A stretch of DNA of 64,000 nt from the NCBI RefSeq assembly GCF_003207955.1, contig NZ_NOXG01000002.1, forward strand, positions 186,001 through 250,000, given 5' to 3'. The notes beneath the pieces were generated by a model. That model did not search any database. It saw only the letters and a list, made by a program, of their open reading frames with translations, and was not told the DNA's origin. Source of the stretch: Novacetimonas pomaceti (GTDB taxonomy: Bacteria; Pseudomonadota; Alphaproteobacteria; Acetobacterales; Acetobacteraceae). Both the position numbers and the translations under genes were made by a program. Shown here piece by piece: positions 16,962-26,516 of this stretch. Within the stretch, counting starts at the first letter, position 1; the number at the start of each line of letters is the position of its first letter.

Positions 16962-18416
16962 ATGACCGAGCGCATGCTGAAATTCGTCTCTGTTGCGCAG
17001 GAGCAGCCCGAAAAACGGCCTGCCGAGGCACGGCGTAGGGATTTCAACGAAATCTATGACGAACTGCCCCTCACGCAGGCGCAGACCCAGTCCTCGCGCT
17101 GTTCACAGTGCGGGGTGCCGTTCTGTTCGGTGCACTGTCCGCTGGGCAACAACATTCCCGACTGGCTGATGATGACGGCGGCCGGACGGCTGGAGGAGGC
17201 GTATGAAGTCTCCTCCGCCACCAACAACTTTCCCGAAATCTGTGGCCGCATCTGCCCGCAGGACCGCCTGTGCGAAGGCAACTGCGTGATCGAGCCGGGA
17301 TTCGAAAGCGTTACCATCGGTGCGGTGGAGCGTTTCATCACCGACACCGCGTTCGAGCAGGGCTGGGTCAGGCCGGTCCGTCCCGTGGCCGAGCGCACGC
17401 AGACGGTGGGCATCATCGGGGCCGGTCCCGGTGGCCTTGCCGCGGCGGTGCAGCTGCGCGAACTCGGCTTTCAGGTCCATGTCTATGACCGTTACGACCG
17501 GATCGGCGGTCTGATGATGTATGGCATTCCCGGCTTCAAGCTGGAAAAGGACATCGTCCTGCGCCGCCATCGCCTTCTGGAGGATTCCGGCGTCACCTTC
17601 CATCTGGGCAAAGGGGTCGCGGATGTGGATGGTGACGATACCATCGCATTTTCCACCCTGCATAACCGCCATGACGCGGTGCTGATCGCGACGGGTGTGT
17701 ACAAATCGCGCGATATCGGCGGTCCCGGCGCGGGGCTTGGCGGGATCGTGCGGGCGCTGGATTACCTGACCGCGTCGAACCGTGTCTCCCTTGGCGACAG
17801 CGTGGCGGAGTACGAATCCGGCGCGCTGAACGCGGCGGGCAAGTCCGTGGTCGTGATCGGCGGCGGCGACACGGCGATGGACTGCGTGCGCACCGCCATC
17901 CGGCAGGGCGCGCGGTCGGTGAAATGCCTGTATCGCCGCGACCGCGCCAACATGCCCGGCTCGGTGCGGGAGGTGAAGAACGCGGAAGAAGAGGGCGTGG
18001 AGTTCGTCTGGCTCGCCGGGCCGGAGGCCTTCCTGGGCGACGGGCATGTCACCGGCGTGCGCGCCGTGCGCATGAAGCTCGGCCTGCCAGACGCCAGCGG
18101 GCGGCAGTCGGTGGAGCCGGTGGAAGGCAGCGCCTTCACGCTGGAGGCCGACCTCGTGGTCAAGGCCCTCGGCTTCGATCCCGAACCGCTGCCGACCCTG
18201 TGGGGGCAGCCGGATCTCGAGGTTTCGCGCTGGGGCACCCTGATGGTGGACCGGCAGACATTCATGACCAGCCTGCCCGGCGTGTTCGCCGCGGGCGATA
18301 TCGTGCGGGGGGCCAGCCTTGTGGTGTGGGCCATCCGCGATGGACGGGACGCGGCGGCGCAGATGCACCGCTGGCTTGAGACCGTGGCGGCCGTGCGCGC
18401 CGAAGCGGCGGAGTAA
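16962..18416 (+). CDS. gltD: Glutamate synthase [NADPH] small (beta) subunit
   Basis: GltD takes electrons from NADPH through FAD and [4Fe-4S] clusters to the large subunit. The 484 residues carry the N-terminal Cys motifs CSQCGVPFCSVHCPLGNN and CGRICPQDRLCEGNC, an FAD Rossmann motif GAGPGGLA, an NADPH motif GGGDTAMDC, and the C-terminal FAD loop GVFAAGDIVRGASLVVWA. A GAGGGG ribosome site precedes the ATG. gltB follows after 5 bp, so the small subunit is encoded first, the reverse of E. coli gltBD. Confidence 0.97.
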   Translation: MTERMLKFVSVAQEQPEKRPAEARRRDFNEIYDELPLTQAQTQSSRCSQCGVPFCSVHCPLGNNIPDWLMMTAAGRLEEAYEVSSATNNFPEICGRICPQDRLCEGNCVIEPGFESVTIGAVERFITDTAFEQGWVRPVRPVAERTQTVGIIGAGPGGLAAAVQLRELGFQVHVYDRYDRIGGLMMYGIPGFKLEKDIVLRRHRLLEDSGVTFHLGKGVADVDGDDTIAFSTLHNRHDAVLIATGVYKSRDIGGPGAGLGGIVRALDYLTASNRVSLGDSVAEYESGALNAAGKSVVVIGGGDTAMDCVRTAIRQGARSVKCLYRRDRANMPGSVREVKNAEEEGVEFVWLAGPEAFLGDGHVTGVRAVRMKLGLPDASGRQSVEPVEGSAFTLEADLVVKALGFDPEPLPTLWGQPDLEVSRWGTLMVDRQTFMTSLPGVFAAGDIVRGASLVVWAIRDGRDAAAQMHRWLETVAAVRAEAAE

Positions 18417-18421
18417 CGACA

Positions 18422-21400
18422 ATGGACCAGCACACAGCACAGCACACGGCCCCTTCGGACGATTTCGTGCGCGAATGGCATGACAATGCCCAGGCGATTT
18501 CGGGCCTGTACGATCCCGCGCAGGAACATGACGCGTGCGGCGTCGGCATGGTCGCCGCCCTTGACGGCAAACCACGTCGCGACGTGGTGGAGGCGGGGAT
18601 CGCCGCGCTGAAGGCCGTATGGCACCGTGGCGCGGTCGACGCGGATGGCAAGACCGGCGACGGTGCGGGCATCCATGTCGAAATCCCGCAGGATTTCTTT
18701 GCCGATGCCATCCATATCGGCGGCGACGCCAGCGTGGACAGCCAGATCGCGGTGGGCATGATCTTCCTGCCCAAGACCGACATCGCGGCCCAGGAACGCT
18801 GCCGCCAGATCATCGAGAGCGAGATCCTTGCCTTCGGCTATGCGATCTATGGCTGGCGTCAGGTGCCGATCAACACCGACTGCATTGGGGACAAGGCGAA
18901 CGCCACGCGGCCGGAAATCGAACAGATCCTGATCCGCAACACGCCCGGCACGCAGGAGGACGCGTTCGAGCGCGACCTGTATGTCATCCGCCGCCGGATC
19001 GAGAAAAGCGCGATCGCCAACCAGGTTGACCTGTATGTCTGTTCGCTGTCGTGCCGTTCGCTGATCTACAAGGGCATGTTCCTGGCGGAGCACCTGACGG
19101 AGTTCTATCCCGATCTGCTGGACCCGCGTTTCGTCAGCCGCTTTGCGATCTATCACCAGCGTTATTCCACCAATACCTTCCCGACATGGAAGCTGGCGCA
19201 GCCGTTCCGCCGCCTTGCCCATAATGGCGAAATCAACACCATTTCGGGCAACGTCAACTGGATGAAAAGCCACGAGACGCGGCTGGCCGATCCGGCGCTG
19301 GATGCGTACATGGATGACCTCAAGCCCGTGGTGCAGGCGCAGGGGTCGGACACGGCGTGCTTTGACAATGTCTTTGAACTGCTGACCTTCGCGGGGCGTG
19401 ACGCGCCGATGGCGCGCTGCCTGATGGTGCCCGCCAGCATCGGCGGCAATTCCGCCATGCCGCAGCGGCACAAGGACATGTATTCGTACTGCAACGCGGT
19501 GATGGAACCGTGGGATGGGCCGGCCGCGATCTGCGCGACGGACGGGCGGTGGATGCTGGCCGGGCTGGACCGCAGCGGCCTGCGTCCCCTGCGCTATACC
19601 ATCACGTCGGGCGGGCTGCTGATCGTGGGTTCGGAAACCGGCATGGTGAAGGTGCCGGAGGCCGACATCGTCAGTCGTGGCCGCCTCGGGCCGGGGCAGT
19701 CGCTGGCGCTCGACCTCAAAGAGGCGCGGCTTTACAACAATGACCAGCTTCTGGACATGCTTTCCGCGCGGCAGGACTTTTCGGGCTGGGTGAAGCGCAC
19801 GCGCGACATCTCCTGCCTCGTGCGCGCGGGCAGCCGGGAGCTGAGCCTGTACGAGGGCGAGAACCTGCGCCGCCGGCAGCTTGCGGTCGGCACCACGCTG
19901 GAGGAACTGGAGGTCATTCTCCAGCCCATGGTTGAAAATGCGGCCGAGGCCATAGGCTCCATGGGCGATGATACGCCGCTTGCGGTGCTGTCCACGCGCT
20001 ATCGCGGGCTTGCGCATTATTTCCGCCAGGCCTTCAGCCAGGTTACCAACCCCCCCATCGACAGCCTGCGCGAAACCCGGGTGATGAGCCTCGTGACCCG
20101 TCTGGGCAACCTTGGCAACATCCTTGAGGAAAGCGAGACGCAGTGCGACCTGCTCCAGCTTCCGACGCCGGTGCTGACGACGGGCGAGTTCCAGGCGCTG
20201 AGGGAGTTCTGTGGCGACAATGCCTGCGTCATCGACTGCACCTTCCCCGCGGCGGATGGGGAGGCCGGCCTGCGCGAGGCGATTGCGCGCATCCGCACGG
20301 AGGCGGAGGATCATGTGCGGCGCGGATGCACGCATGTCTTCCTGACCGACGAACACCAGTCGGCGGAACGCGCCTATATCCCCATGATCCTTGCGACGGC
20401 GGCGGTGCATACGCATCTCGTGCGGCAGTCGCTGCGTACCTTCACCTCGCTGAACGTGCGGTCGGCCGGGGCGCTGGATGTCCATGCCATCGCGGTGACG
20501 ATCGGGGTGGGGGCCACGACGGTCAACCCGTACCTGGCGCAGGAAAGCATCGCCGATCGGCACCGTCGCGGCCTGTTTGGCGACATGTCCTTTGGCGAGG
20601 CGGTGGAGCGTTACCGCAAGGCCGTCAACAAGGGCCTGCTGAAGATCATGTCCAAGATGGGCATTTCCGTCGTCGCGGCCTATCGCGGAGGCTACAATTT
20701 CGAGGCGATCGGCCTGTCGCGCGCCCTGACGGCGGAATTCTTCCCCGGCATGCCCTCGCGCATTTCGGGCATCGGCCTGCTGGGCATCGCGCGCAATGTG
20801 CTGAGCTTCCATGAAAAGGCATGGGACCGCCAGATCGAATCCCTGCCGGTGGGGGGACGTTACAAGCTGCGCCGCACGGGGGAGGTGCATGCCTTTGACG
20901 GCACGCTGATCCACATGCTGCAGACGGCGGTGGCGACCGACAGCTTCTCCATCTATCAGCGTTATGCCGACGCGGTGCGGCGCCAGCCGCCGGTGGCGTT
21001 GCGCGACCTGCTCGATTTCCGGGGCGGCCGCACGCCCATCGCGGTGGAATCGGTCGAAAGCATCACCGAACTGCGCAAACGCCTGATCGCGCCGGGGATT
21101 TCGCTTGGCGCGCTGTCGCCCGAAGCGCACGAGACGCTGTCGATCGCGATGAACCGCATCGGGGCAAAGTCCGATTCAGGCGAAGGGGGGGAGGATCCCG
21201 CCCGTGCGAAGCCGCGTTCCAACGGCGATAACGCGTCGTCCGCGATCAAGCAGATTGCATCGGGCCGGTTCGGCGTGACCGCGCAGTACCTCAATGACTG
21301 CCGCGAGATCGAGATCAAGATGGCGCAGGGTGCGAAACCGGGCGAGGGCGGGCAGCTTCCCGGCTTCAAGGTGACGGGCCTGATCGCGAAGTTGCGCCAC

Positions 21401-22960
21401 GCGACGCCGGGTGTGACGCTGATCTCGCCGCCGCCGCACCACGACATCTATTCCATCGAGGACCTGGCCCAGCTGATCTACGATCTCAAGCAGATCAATC
21501 CGGAGGCCACCGTGACCGTCAAGCTGGTGGCGCGTTCGGGCATCGGCACGATCGCGGCGGGCGTGGCGAAGGCCAAGGCGGACGCGATCCTGATTTCCGG
21601 GCATAGCGGGGGCACGGGCGCAAGCCCGCAGAGTTCGGTCAAGTATGCCGGCATGCCGTGGGAACTTGGCCTGGCGGAGGCGCATCAGGTGCTGATGCTC
21701 AACCGCCTGCGCCACCGGGTGAAGCTGCGCACAGATGGCGGGCTGAAGACCGGGCGCGACGTGGTGATCGCCGCCATGCTGGGGGCGGAGGAATTCGGAA
21801 TCGGCACCGCGAGCCTTGTCGCGATGGGCTGCATCATGGTGCGGCAGTGCCATTCCAACACCTGTCCGGTGGGCGTGTGCACGCAGGACGAGGACCTGCG
21901 CAAAAAATTCGAGGGCACGCCGGAGAAGGTCATCAACCTGTTCTCCTTCATCGCGGAGGACGTGCGCAACATCCTCGCATCCCTCGGCTTTGCGACGCTT
22001 AACGAGGTGATCGGCCGCACCGACCTCCTGCATCAGGTGCTGCGCGGGGCGGACTACCTCGATGACCTCGACCTCAATTCCCTGCTGGCGCAGGCCGATC
22101 CGGGGCCGCATGCGCGTTACTGCACGCGCGAAGGCCGCAACGAGGTGCCGGAGACGCTGGATGCGCAGATGATCGCCGATGCGCGTCCCCTGTTCGATCA
22201 TGGGGAGAAGATGCAGCTGCAGTACAACGTGCAGAACACGCATCGCGCGATCGGCACGCGCATTTCCTCGCTGATCGTGCGGCAGTTCGGCATGGACCGG
22301 CTGGTGCCGGGGCACCTGACGGTGCGCCTGCGCGGCTCGGCGGGGCAGTCGCTGGGCGCGTTCGCGGTGCAGGGCCTCAAGCTCGAGGTGCTGGGCGATG
22401 CTAACGATTATGTCGGCAAGGGCCTGTCGGGCGCGACGATCATCGTGCGGCAGTCGCCTTCGTCCAACCTGGTGTCCAACGAAAATGCCATCATCGGCAA
22501 CACCGTGCTGTATGGCGCAACCGCAGGCGCGCTGTATGCGGCGGGGCAGGCGGGCGAACGCTTTGCCGTGCGCAATTCCGGCGCGATCGGCGTGGTGGAG
22601 GGATGTGGCTCCAACGGGTGCGAATACATGACGGGCGGCCTTGTCGTGATCCTGGGGGAAATCGGGGACAATTTCGGCGCGGGCTTCACCGGCGGCATGG
22701 CCTTTGTCTATGACGCAAGCGGCACGTTCGAGGAGCGGGTCAATCCCGACACCCTGACATGGAGCCGTGTCGAGGACCCGAAATGGGAGGCCGCGCTGCG
22801 TGAGCAGGTGGAAACCCATGTGCGTGAGACCAGCAGCCGCTATGCCGAACTGCTGCTGCATAACTGGGACAAGGTGCTGCCGCGTTTCTGGCATGTCGTG
22901 CCGCGCGAATATGCCAGGGTCATCGGCTTTGCCCCGGTTGAACTGCCCCGCAGCGCCTGA
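18422..22960 (+). CDS. gltB: Glutamate synthase [NADPH] large (alpha) subunit
   Basis: GltB makes two glutamates from glutamine and 2-oxoglutarate. The 1512-residue length fits the family. Order of domains: class II glutamine amidotransferase starting at the catalytic Cys in EHDACGVGMV (about residue 39; the short propeptide before it is removed), central domain, FMN/[3Fe-4S] synthase domain (GTGASPQSSVKYAG; the Cys cluster MVRQCHSNTCPVGVCTQD), and the C-terminal GXGXG beta-helix. It is one operon with gltD; a strong terminator lies 68 bp downstream. Confidence 0.98.
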   Translation: MDQHTAQHTAPSDDFVREWHDNAQAISGLYDPAQEHDACGVGMVAALDGKPRRDVVEAGIAALKAVWHRGAVDADGKTGDGAGIHVEIPQDFFADAIHIGGDASVDSQIAVGMIFLPKTDIAAQERCRQIIESEILAFGYAIYGWRQVPINTDCIGDKANATRPEIEQILIRNTPGTQEDAFERDLYVIRRRIEKSAIANQVDLYVCSLSCRSLIYKGMFLAEHLTEFYPDLLDPRFVSRFAIYHQRYSTNTFPTWKLAQPFRRLAHNGEINTISGNVNWMKSHETRLADPALDAYMDDLKPVVQAQGSDTACFDNVFELLTFAGRDAPMARCLMVPASIGGNSAMPQRHKDMYSYCNAVMEPWDGPAAICATDGRWMLAGLDRSGLRPLRYTITSGGLLIVGSETGMVKVPEADIVSRGRLGPGQSLALDLKEARLYNNDQLLDMLSARQDFSGWVKRTRDISCLVRAGSRELSLYEGENLRRRQLAVGTTLEELEVILQPMVENAAEAIGSMGDDTPLAVLSTRYRGLAHYFRQAFSQVTNPPIDSLRETRVMSLVTRLGNLGNILEESETQCDLLQLPTPVLTTGEFQALREFCGDNACVIDCTFPAADGEAGLREAIARIRTEAEDHVRRGCTHVFLTDEHQSAERAYIPMILATAAVHTHLVRQSLRTFTSLNVRSAGALDVHAIAVTIGVGATTVNPYLAQESIADRHRRGLFGDMSFGEAVERYRKAVNKGLLKIMSKMGISVVAAYRGGYNFEAIGLSRALTAEFFPGMPSRISGIGLLGIARNVLSFHEKAWDRQIESLPVGGRYKLRRTGEVHAFDGTLIHMLQTAVATDSFSIYQRYADAVRRQPPVALRDLLDFRGGRTPIAVESVESITELRKRLIAPGISLGALSPEAHETLSIAMNRIGAKSDSGEGGEDPARAKPRSNGDNASSAIKQIASGRFGVTAQYLNDCREIEIKMAQGAKPGEGGQLPGFKVTGLIAKLRHATPGVTLISPPPHHDIYSIEDLAQLIYDLKQINPEATVTVKLVARSGIGTIAAGVAKAKADAILISGHSGGTGASPQSSVKYAGMPWELGLAEAHQVLMLNRLRHRVKLRTDGGLKTGRDVVIAAMLGAEEFGIGTASLVAMGCIMVRQCHSNTCPVGVCTQDEDLRKKFEGTPEKVINLFSFIAEDVRNILASLGFATLNEVIGRTDLLHQVLRGADYLDDLDLNSLLAQADPGPHARYCTREGRNEVPETLDAQMIADARPLFDHGEKMQLQYNVQNTHRAIGTRISSLIVRQFGMDRLVPGHLTVRLRGSAGQSLGAFAVQGLKLEVLGDANDYVGKGLSGATIIVRQSPSSNLVSNENAIIGNTVLYGATAGALYAAGQAGERFAVRNSGAIGVVEGCGSNGCEYMTGGLVVILGEIGDNFGAGFTGGMAFVYDASGTFEERVNPDTLTWSRVEDPKWEAALREQVETHVRETSSRYAELLLHNWDKVLPRFWHVVPREYARVIGFAPVELPRSA

Positions 22961-23027
22961 CGCGCAGCCGGGCACGCTGCCGGGGTTCCGCCGGGGTGTC
23001 GTCTGCTTCGTCATCGGGAAACATTGT

Positions 23028-23066
23028 GACAGGGCCGGGGGTTTTGTCCCCGGCCCTGTCCGTTTT
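23028..23066 (+). terminator. Strong intrinsic terminator of gltDB
   Basis: GACAGGGCCGGGG and CCCCGGCCCTGTC form a perfect 13-bp stem with a 7-nt loop GTTTTGT. CGTTTTC follows, so the T-tract is short. Confidence 0.85.
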
Positions 23067-23170
23067 CACGGAATGTGGCATCAGGGGGTCGCACTGGCGG
23101 GGCAGAGGGACTAGATTCCCATTACTGGAACCCGGGATTTCCGTGACCCGTTCGCGGAAGGCCGCTTGTG

Positions 23171-25042
23171 ATGACTGGTGTTGGTCCGATGTCCGATCTG
23201 TATTTTTCCCGTTTCCTCACGCGCGGCGCGCACGCGCAATCCCCCGCGCACGAAGGGGCGGATGGGGCCGCCGCGTCGGCGTGGGACGAGGCCCTGCCGC
23301 GATGGGACCTGCGTGACCTGTATGAAAGCCCCGAATCGCCACGCTTGCAGACGGATCTTGAGCAGGCGGACGAGGATTCGCGTGCCTTCGCGCAGGCATG
23401 GCGCGGGAAACTGGCGCAGGCGGACGGCGCGGCGGTGGCCTCGGCCATCGCGGAATACCAGCGCATTGACGAGGTGCTGGGCCGGGCCGCGTCCTATGCC
23501 CAGCTTCTGTTCGCCGCCAATTCGGCCGATGTCCGGATCGCGCGCTTCAGCCAGTCGGTGAACGAGCGCCTGACGGCCATTTCCACCCACCTGCTGTTTT
23601 TCACGCTGGAGATGAACCGCATCCCCGATGATGTCCTCGCCCGGCAGCTTTCCGACCCGGCGCTGGCCCATTGGGAACCGTTTATCCGCGACCTGCGGGT
23701 TTTCCGTCCCTATCAGCTGTCCGATGAGGTCGAATCGGTCCTGCATGAAAAATCCGTCACGGGGGCGGCCGCGTGGAACCGCCTGTTTGACGAGACGATG
23801 GCCAGCCTGCGCGTATCGCTGGACGGGGAGGACCTGACGCTGGGCACGGCGCTGGACCGCATGTCCTCGCCCGACGGCAACGCGCGCGCGCGCGCGGCGA
23901 AGGCGGTGGGCGAAACCCTGACGGAACGGCTGCGGCTGTTTTCGCTGGTGACGAACACCCTGGCCAAGGACAAGGCCATCACCGATACGCTGCGCCATTA
24001 CCCGCGCCCGACATCGGCCCGCAACTGCGCCAATATGGTGGAGGACGCGGTGGTCGACGCCCTGGTGCAGGCCGTCACGACCTCCTACCCACGTCTGTCG
24101 CACCGCTATTACGCGCTCAAGGCGAAATGGCTGGGCGTGGAAAAGCTGCAGTACTGGGACCGCAACGCGCCGCTGACCACGCAGGCGGAACCCCTTATCC
24201 CGTGGAAGGACGCAACCGCGCAGGTGCTGGGCGCGTATGAGGGATTCGACCCGCGCATGGGGGAAATCGGGCGCCGGTTTTTCGACAATCCGTGGATCGA
24301 CGCGCCGCCGGTTCCGGGCAAGGCGTCCGGCGCGTTCGCCCATCCGACCGTGCCATCGGCGCATCCTTACCTCCTGCTCAACTATCGCGGGCGCACGCGC
24401 GACGTGATGACGCTGGCGCATGAGCTGGGCCATGGCGTGCATCAGGTGCTGGCGGGGCAGCAGGGTTACCTGATGTCAGGCACGCCGCTGACGCTGGCCG
24501 AAACCGCCAGCGTGTTTGGCGAGATGCTGACCTTCCGCGCGCTGCTGGACGCCCAGACCGATCCCACGCGCCGGCGGCTGATGCTTGCGGCGAAGGTGGA
24601 GGACATGCTCAATACCGTCGTGCGCCAGATCGCGTTCTACCGGTTCGAGACGCTGGTCCATGACGAACGCCGCGAAGGGGAACTCCTGCCGGAGCGCATC
24701 GGCGAAATCTGGCGACAGACGCAGGCAGAAAGCCTTGGTCCGGCGTTCGAATTCGCGCCGGAGTATGATGTTTACTGGACATACGTGCCGCATTTCATCC
24801 ATTCGCCGTTCTACGTCTATGCCTATGCGTTTGGAGACTGTCTTGTGAACGCCCTGTATGATGTGTTTCAGTCCGGGCATCCGGGGTTCCAGGACAAGTA
24901 CCTGGACATGCTGCGCGCGGGCGGGACGAAACGGCATCGCGAACTGCTGGCGCCCTTCGGGCTGGATGCGGCCGACCCCGGTTTCTGGAATCGCGGGCTG
25001 GATGTGATCGCCGGATTTATTGATGAACTGGAGCGTACCTGA
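23171..25042 (+). CDS. pepF: M3 family oligoendopeptidase F
   Basis: A cytoplasmic zinc metallopeptidase that degrades short peptides. The 623-residue protein has the catalytic motif LAHELGHGVHQ (HExxH near residue 418) with the downstream Glu in ETASVFGEM, and the family C-terminal segment around FAPEYDVYWTYVPHF with active-site His/Tyr. The ATG at 23171 has GGAAGG at good spacing; an internal ATG six codons on is possible. There is no signal peptide. The following ABC1-type gene starts one base after its stop. Confidence 0.93.
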   Translation: MTGVGPMSDLYFSRFLTRGAHAQSPAHEGADGAAASAWDEALPRWDLRDLYESPESPRLQTDLEQADEDSRAFAQAWRGKLAQADGAAVASAIAEYQRIDEVLGRAASYAQLLFAANSADVRIARFSQSVNERLTAISTHLLFFTLEMNRIPDDVLARQLSDPALAHWEPFIRDLRVFRPYQLSDEVESVLHEKSVTGAAAWNRLFDETMASLRVSLDGEDLTLGTALDRMSSPDGNARARAAKAVGETLTERLRLFSLVTNTLAKDKAITDTLRHYPRPTSARNCANMVEDAVVDALVQAVTTSYPRLSHRYYALKAKWLGVEKLQYWDRNAPLTTQAEPLIPWKDATAQVLGAYEGFDPRMGEIGRRFFDNPWIDAPPVPGKASGAFAHPTVPSAHPYLLLNYRGRTRDVMTLAHELGHGVHQVLAGQQGYLMSGTPLTLAETASVFGEMLTFRALLDAQTDPTRRRLMLAAKVEDMLNTVVRQIAFYRFETLVHDERREGELLPERIGEIWRQTQAESLGPAFEFAPEYDVYWTYVPHFIHSPFYVYAYAFGDCLVNALYDVFQSGHPGFQDKYLDMLRAGGTKRHRELLAPFGLDAADPGFWNRGLDVIAGFIDELERT

Positions 25043-25043
25043 C

Positions 25044-26411
25044 GTGGCGGAAGAACGGGATCTCGATAACAGCGGACTGTTTGGCGAATTTCGCCGCATG
25101 GTCCGCACCTCCGGCACGATGGGGGGAATCGCGGCCCGGATCGCCGGGCACAAGATGGGCTTCCGCTCCGACAGGACGATGCACGCGGGCGACCTGAAGA
25201 CCGCGCTGGGCGGGCTGAAAGGGCCGCTGATGAAGGGCGCGCAGCTTCTGTCCACCATTCCCGGCGCCCTGCCCGAGGAATATGCCGTAGAACTGGCGCA
25301 GCTGCAGGCGAATGCCCCGGCGATGGGATGGAATTTCGTCCGCCGCCGCATGGCGAGCGAACTTGGCCCGAACTGGGAACGCAATTTCCGCAGTTTCGGG
25401 CGCGAGGCGGCGGCGGCGGCCAGCCTGGGGCAGGTGCATCGCGCCGTCCTGCCCGATGGCCGGGTGGTCGCGTGCAAGCTGCAGTATCCGGACATGAAGG
25501 CGACGGTCGAATCCGACCTGCGCCAGTTCCGCATGGCCGTGGGCCTGTTCTATCGCATCGACAGCACCATCCAGCAGGACGACGTGCTGGAGGAGCTTGA
25601 GGCCCGGCTGTACGAGGAACTCGATTACACGCGTGAGGCCGCGAACATGCGGCTCTACCGTATCATGCTGGCGGGATCGCCGGACGTGACGGTTCCCGCC
25701 CCGATCGAGCCGTTATGCACGAAGCGGCTGCTGACGATGGAATGGGTGACGGGTCGCGGCATACAGAAGGTGCTGGACACCGATCCCGATCAGGAACAGC
25801 GCAACATGATGGCGCGTTCGCTATTCCATGCATGGTACATCCCGCTGTACCGTTACGGCGTCATCCATGGCGACCCGCACATGGGCAATTTCACCGTGCG
25901 CGACGATTACGGCATCAACCTGCTGGATTTCGGGGCGATCCGCGTTTTCCCGCCTTCCTTCGTCCAGGGCATCATCGACCTGTACCGCGCGCTGGAAACC
26001 AATGACGAGGACCTGGCCTATCACGCCTATCAGGGGTGGGGGTTCACCGGCATGTCGCGCGAGACGATGCGGGTGCTCAACGAATGGGCGCGTTTCATCT
26101 ATGAACCGCTGATGCAGGATCGCGTGCGGGCCATTCAGGAAGACAACGACCCGCAATATGGCCGCGCGGTGGCGGAACGGGTCTATGCCGGGCTGAAGCG
26201 CACCGGCGGGGTGCGGCCGCCGCGTCCGTTCGTGCTGGTGGACCGTTCGGCCATCGGGCTGGGCAGCGTTTTCCTGCGGCTCAAGGCGCGGCTGAACTGG
26301 TATCGCCTGTTCCAGGAAATGATCGAGGATTTCGATCGCGCCAGGCTGGCGGAACGCCAGGCGCAGGCCCTGCGGGAGGCACGCGTGCCCCCGCCGCTGG
26401 GGAACGGGTGA
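25044..26411 (+). CDS. ABC1/UbiB/AarF-family kinase-like protein
   Basis: An atypical protein-kinase-like fold, homologous to UbiB/COQ8 proteins that act as ATPases in ubiquinone synthesis. About 455 residues, with MKGAQLLSTIP (the KxGQ-like motif, here K-G-A-Q), EAAAAASLGQVHRA (Ala-rich loop), the catalytic HGDPHMGNF and metal-binding LDFGAIR. No clear C-terminal TM pair is present, unlike E. coli UbiB, so this is the soluble alphaproteobacterial subtype. The GTG at 25044 has GGAG ten bases upstream; the ATG at 25023 would overlap pepF. Substrate and role are not shown by sequence. Confidence 0.88.
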   Translation: MAEERDLDNSGLFGEFRRMVRTSGTMGGIAARIAGHKMGFRSDRTMHAGDLKTALGGLKGPLMKGAQLLSTIPGALPEEYAVELAQLQANAPAMGWNFVRRRMASELGPNWERNFRSFGREAAAAASLGQVHRAVLPDGRVVACKLQYPDMKATVESDLRQFRMAVGLFYRIDSTIQQDDVLEELEARLYEELDYTREAANMRLYRIMLAGSPDVTVPAPIEPLCTKRLLTMEWVTGRGIQKVLDTDPDQEQRNMMARSLFHAWYIPLYRYGVIHGDPHMGNFTVRDDYGINLLDFGAIRVFPPSFVQGIIDLYRALETNDEDLAYHAYQGWGFTGMSRETMRVLNEWARFIYEPLMQDRVRAIQEDNDPQYGRAVAERVYAGLKRTGGVRPPRPFVLVDRSAIGLGSVFLRLKARLNWYRLFQEMIEDFDRARLAERQAQALREARVPPPLGNG

Positions 26412-26516
26412 CGGCTTTCCCGCCGGTCGCCGGGGCGGGCGGATGCGACGGGATGCGTAATATCTTTGGCGCGCGCCCTTGCGCCGCCTGCCCGTGCTCC
26501 CCACTGTCATCACATC

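Noticed and set aside
17762..21130. A 1122-codon open frame antisense to gltD-gltB
   Set aside because: Composition is Arg/His/Gln/Ala-rich with no domain, and it fully overlaps two well-conserved genes; GC-rich DNA leaves long antisense frames open by chance.
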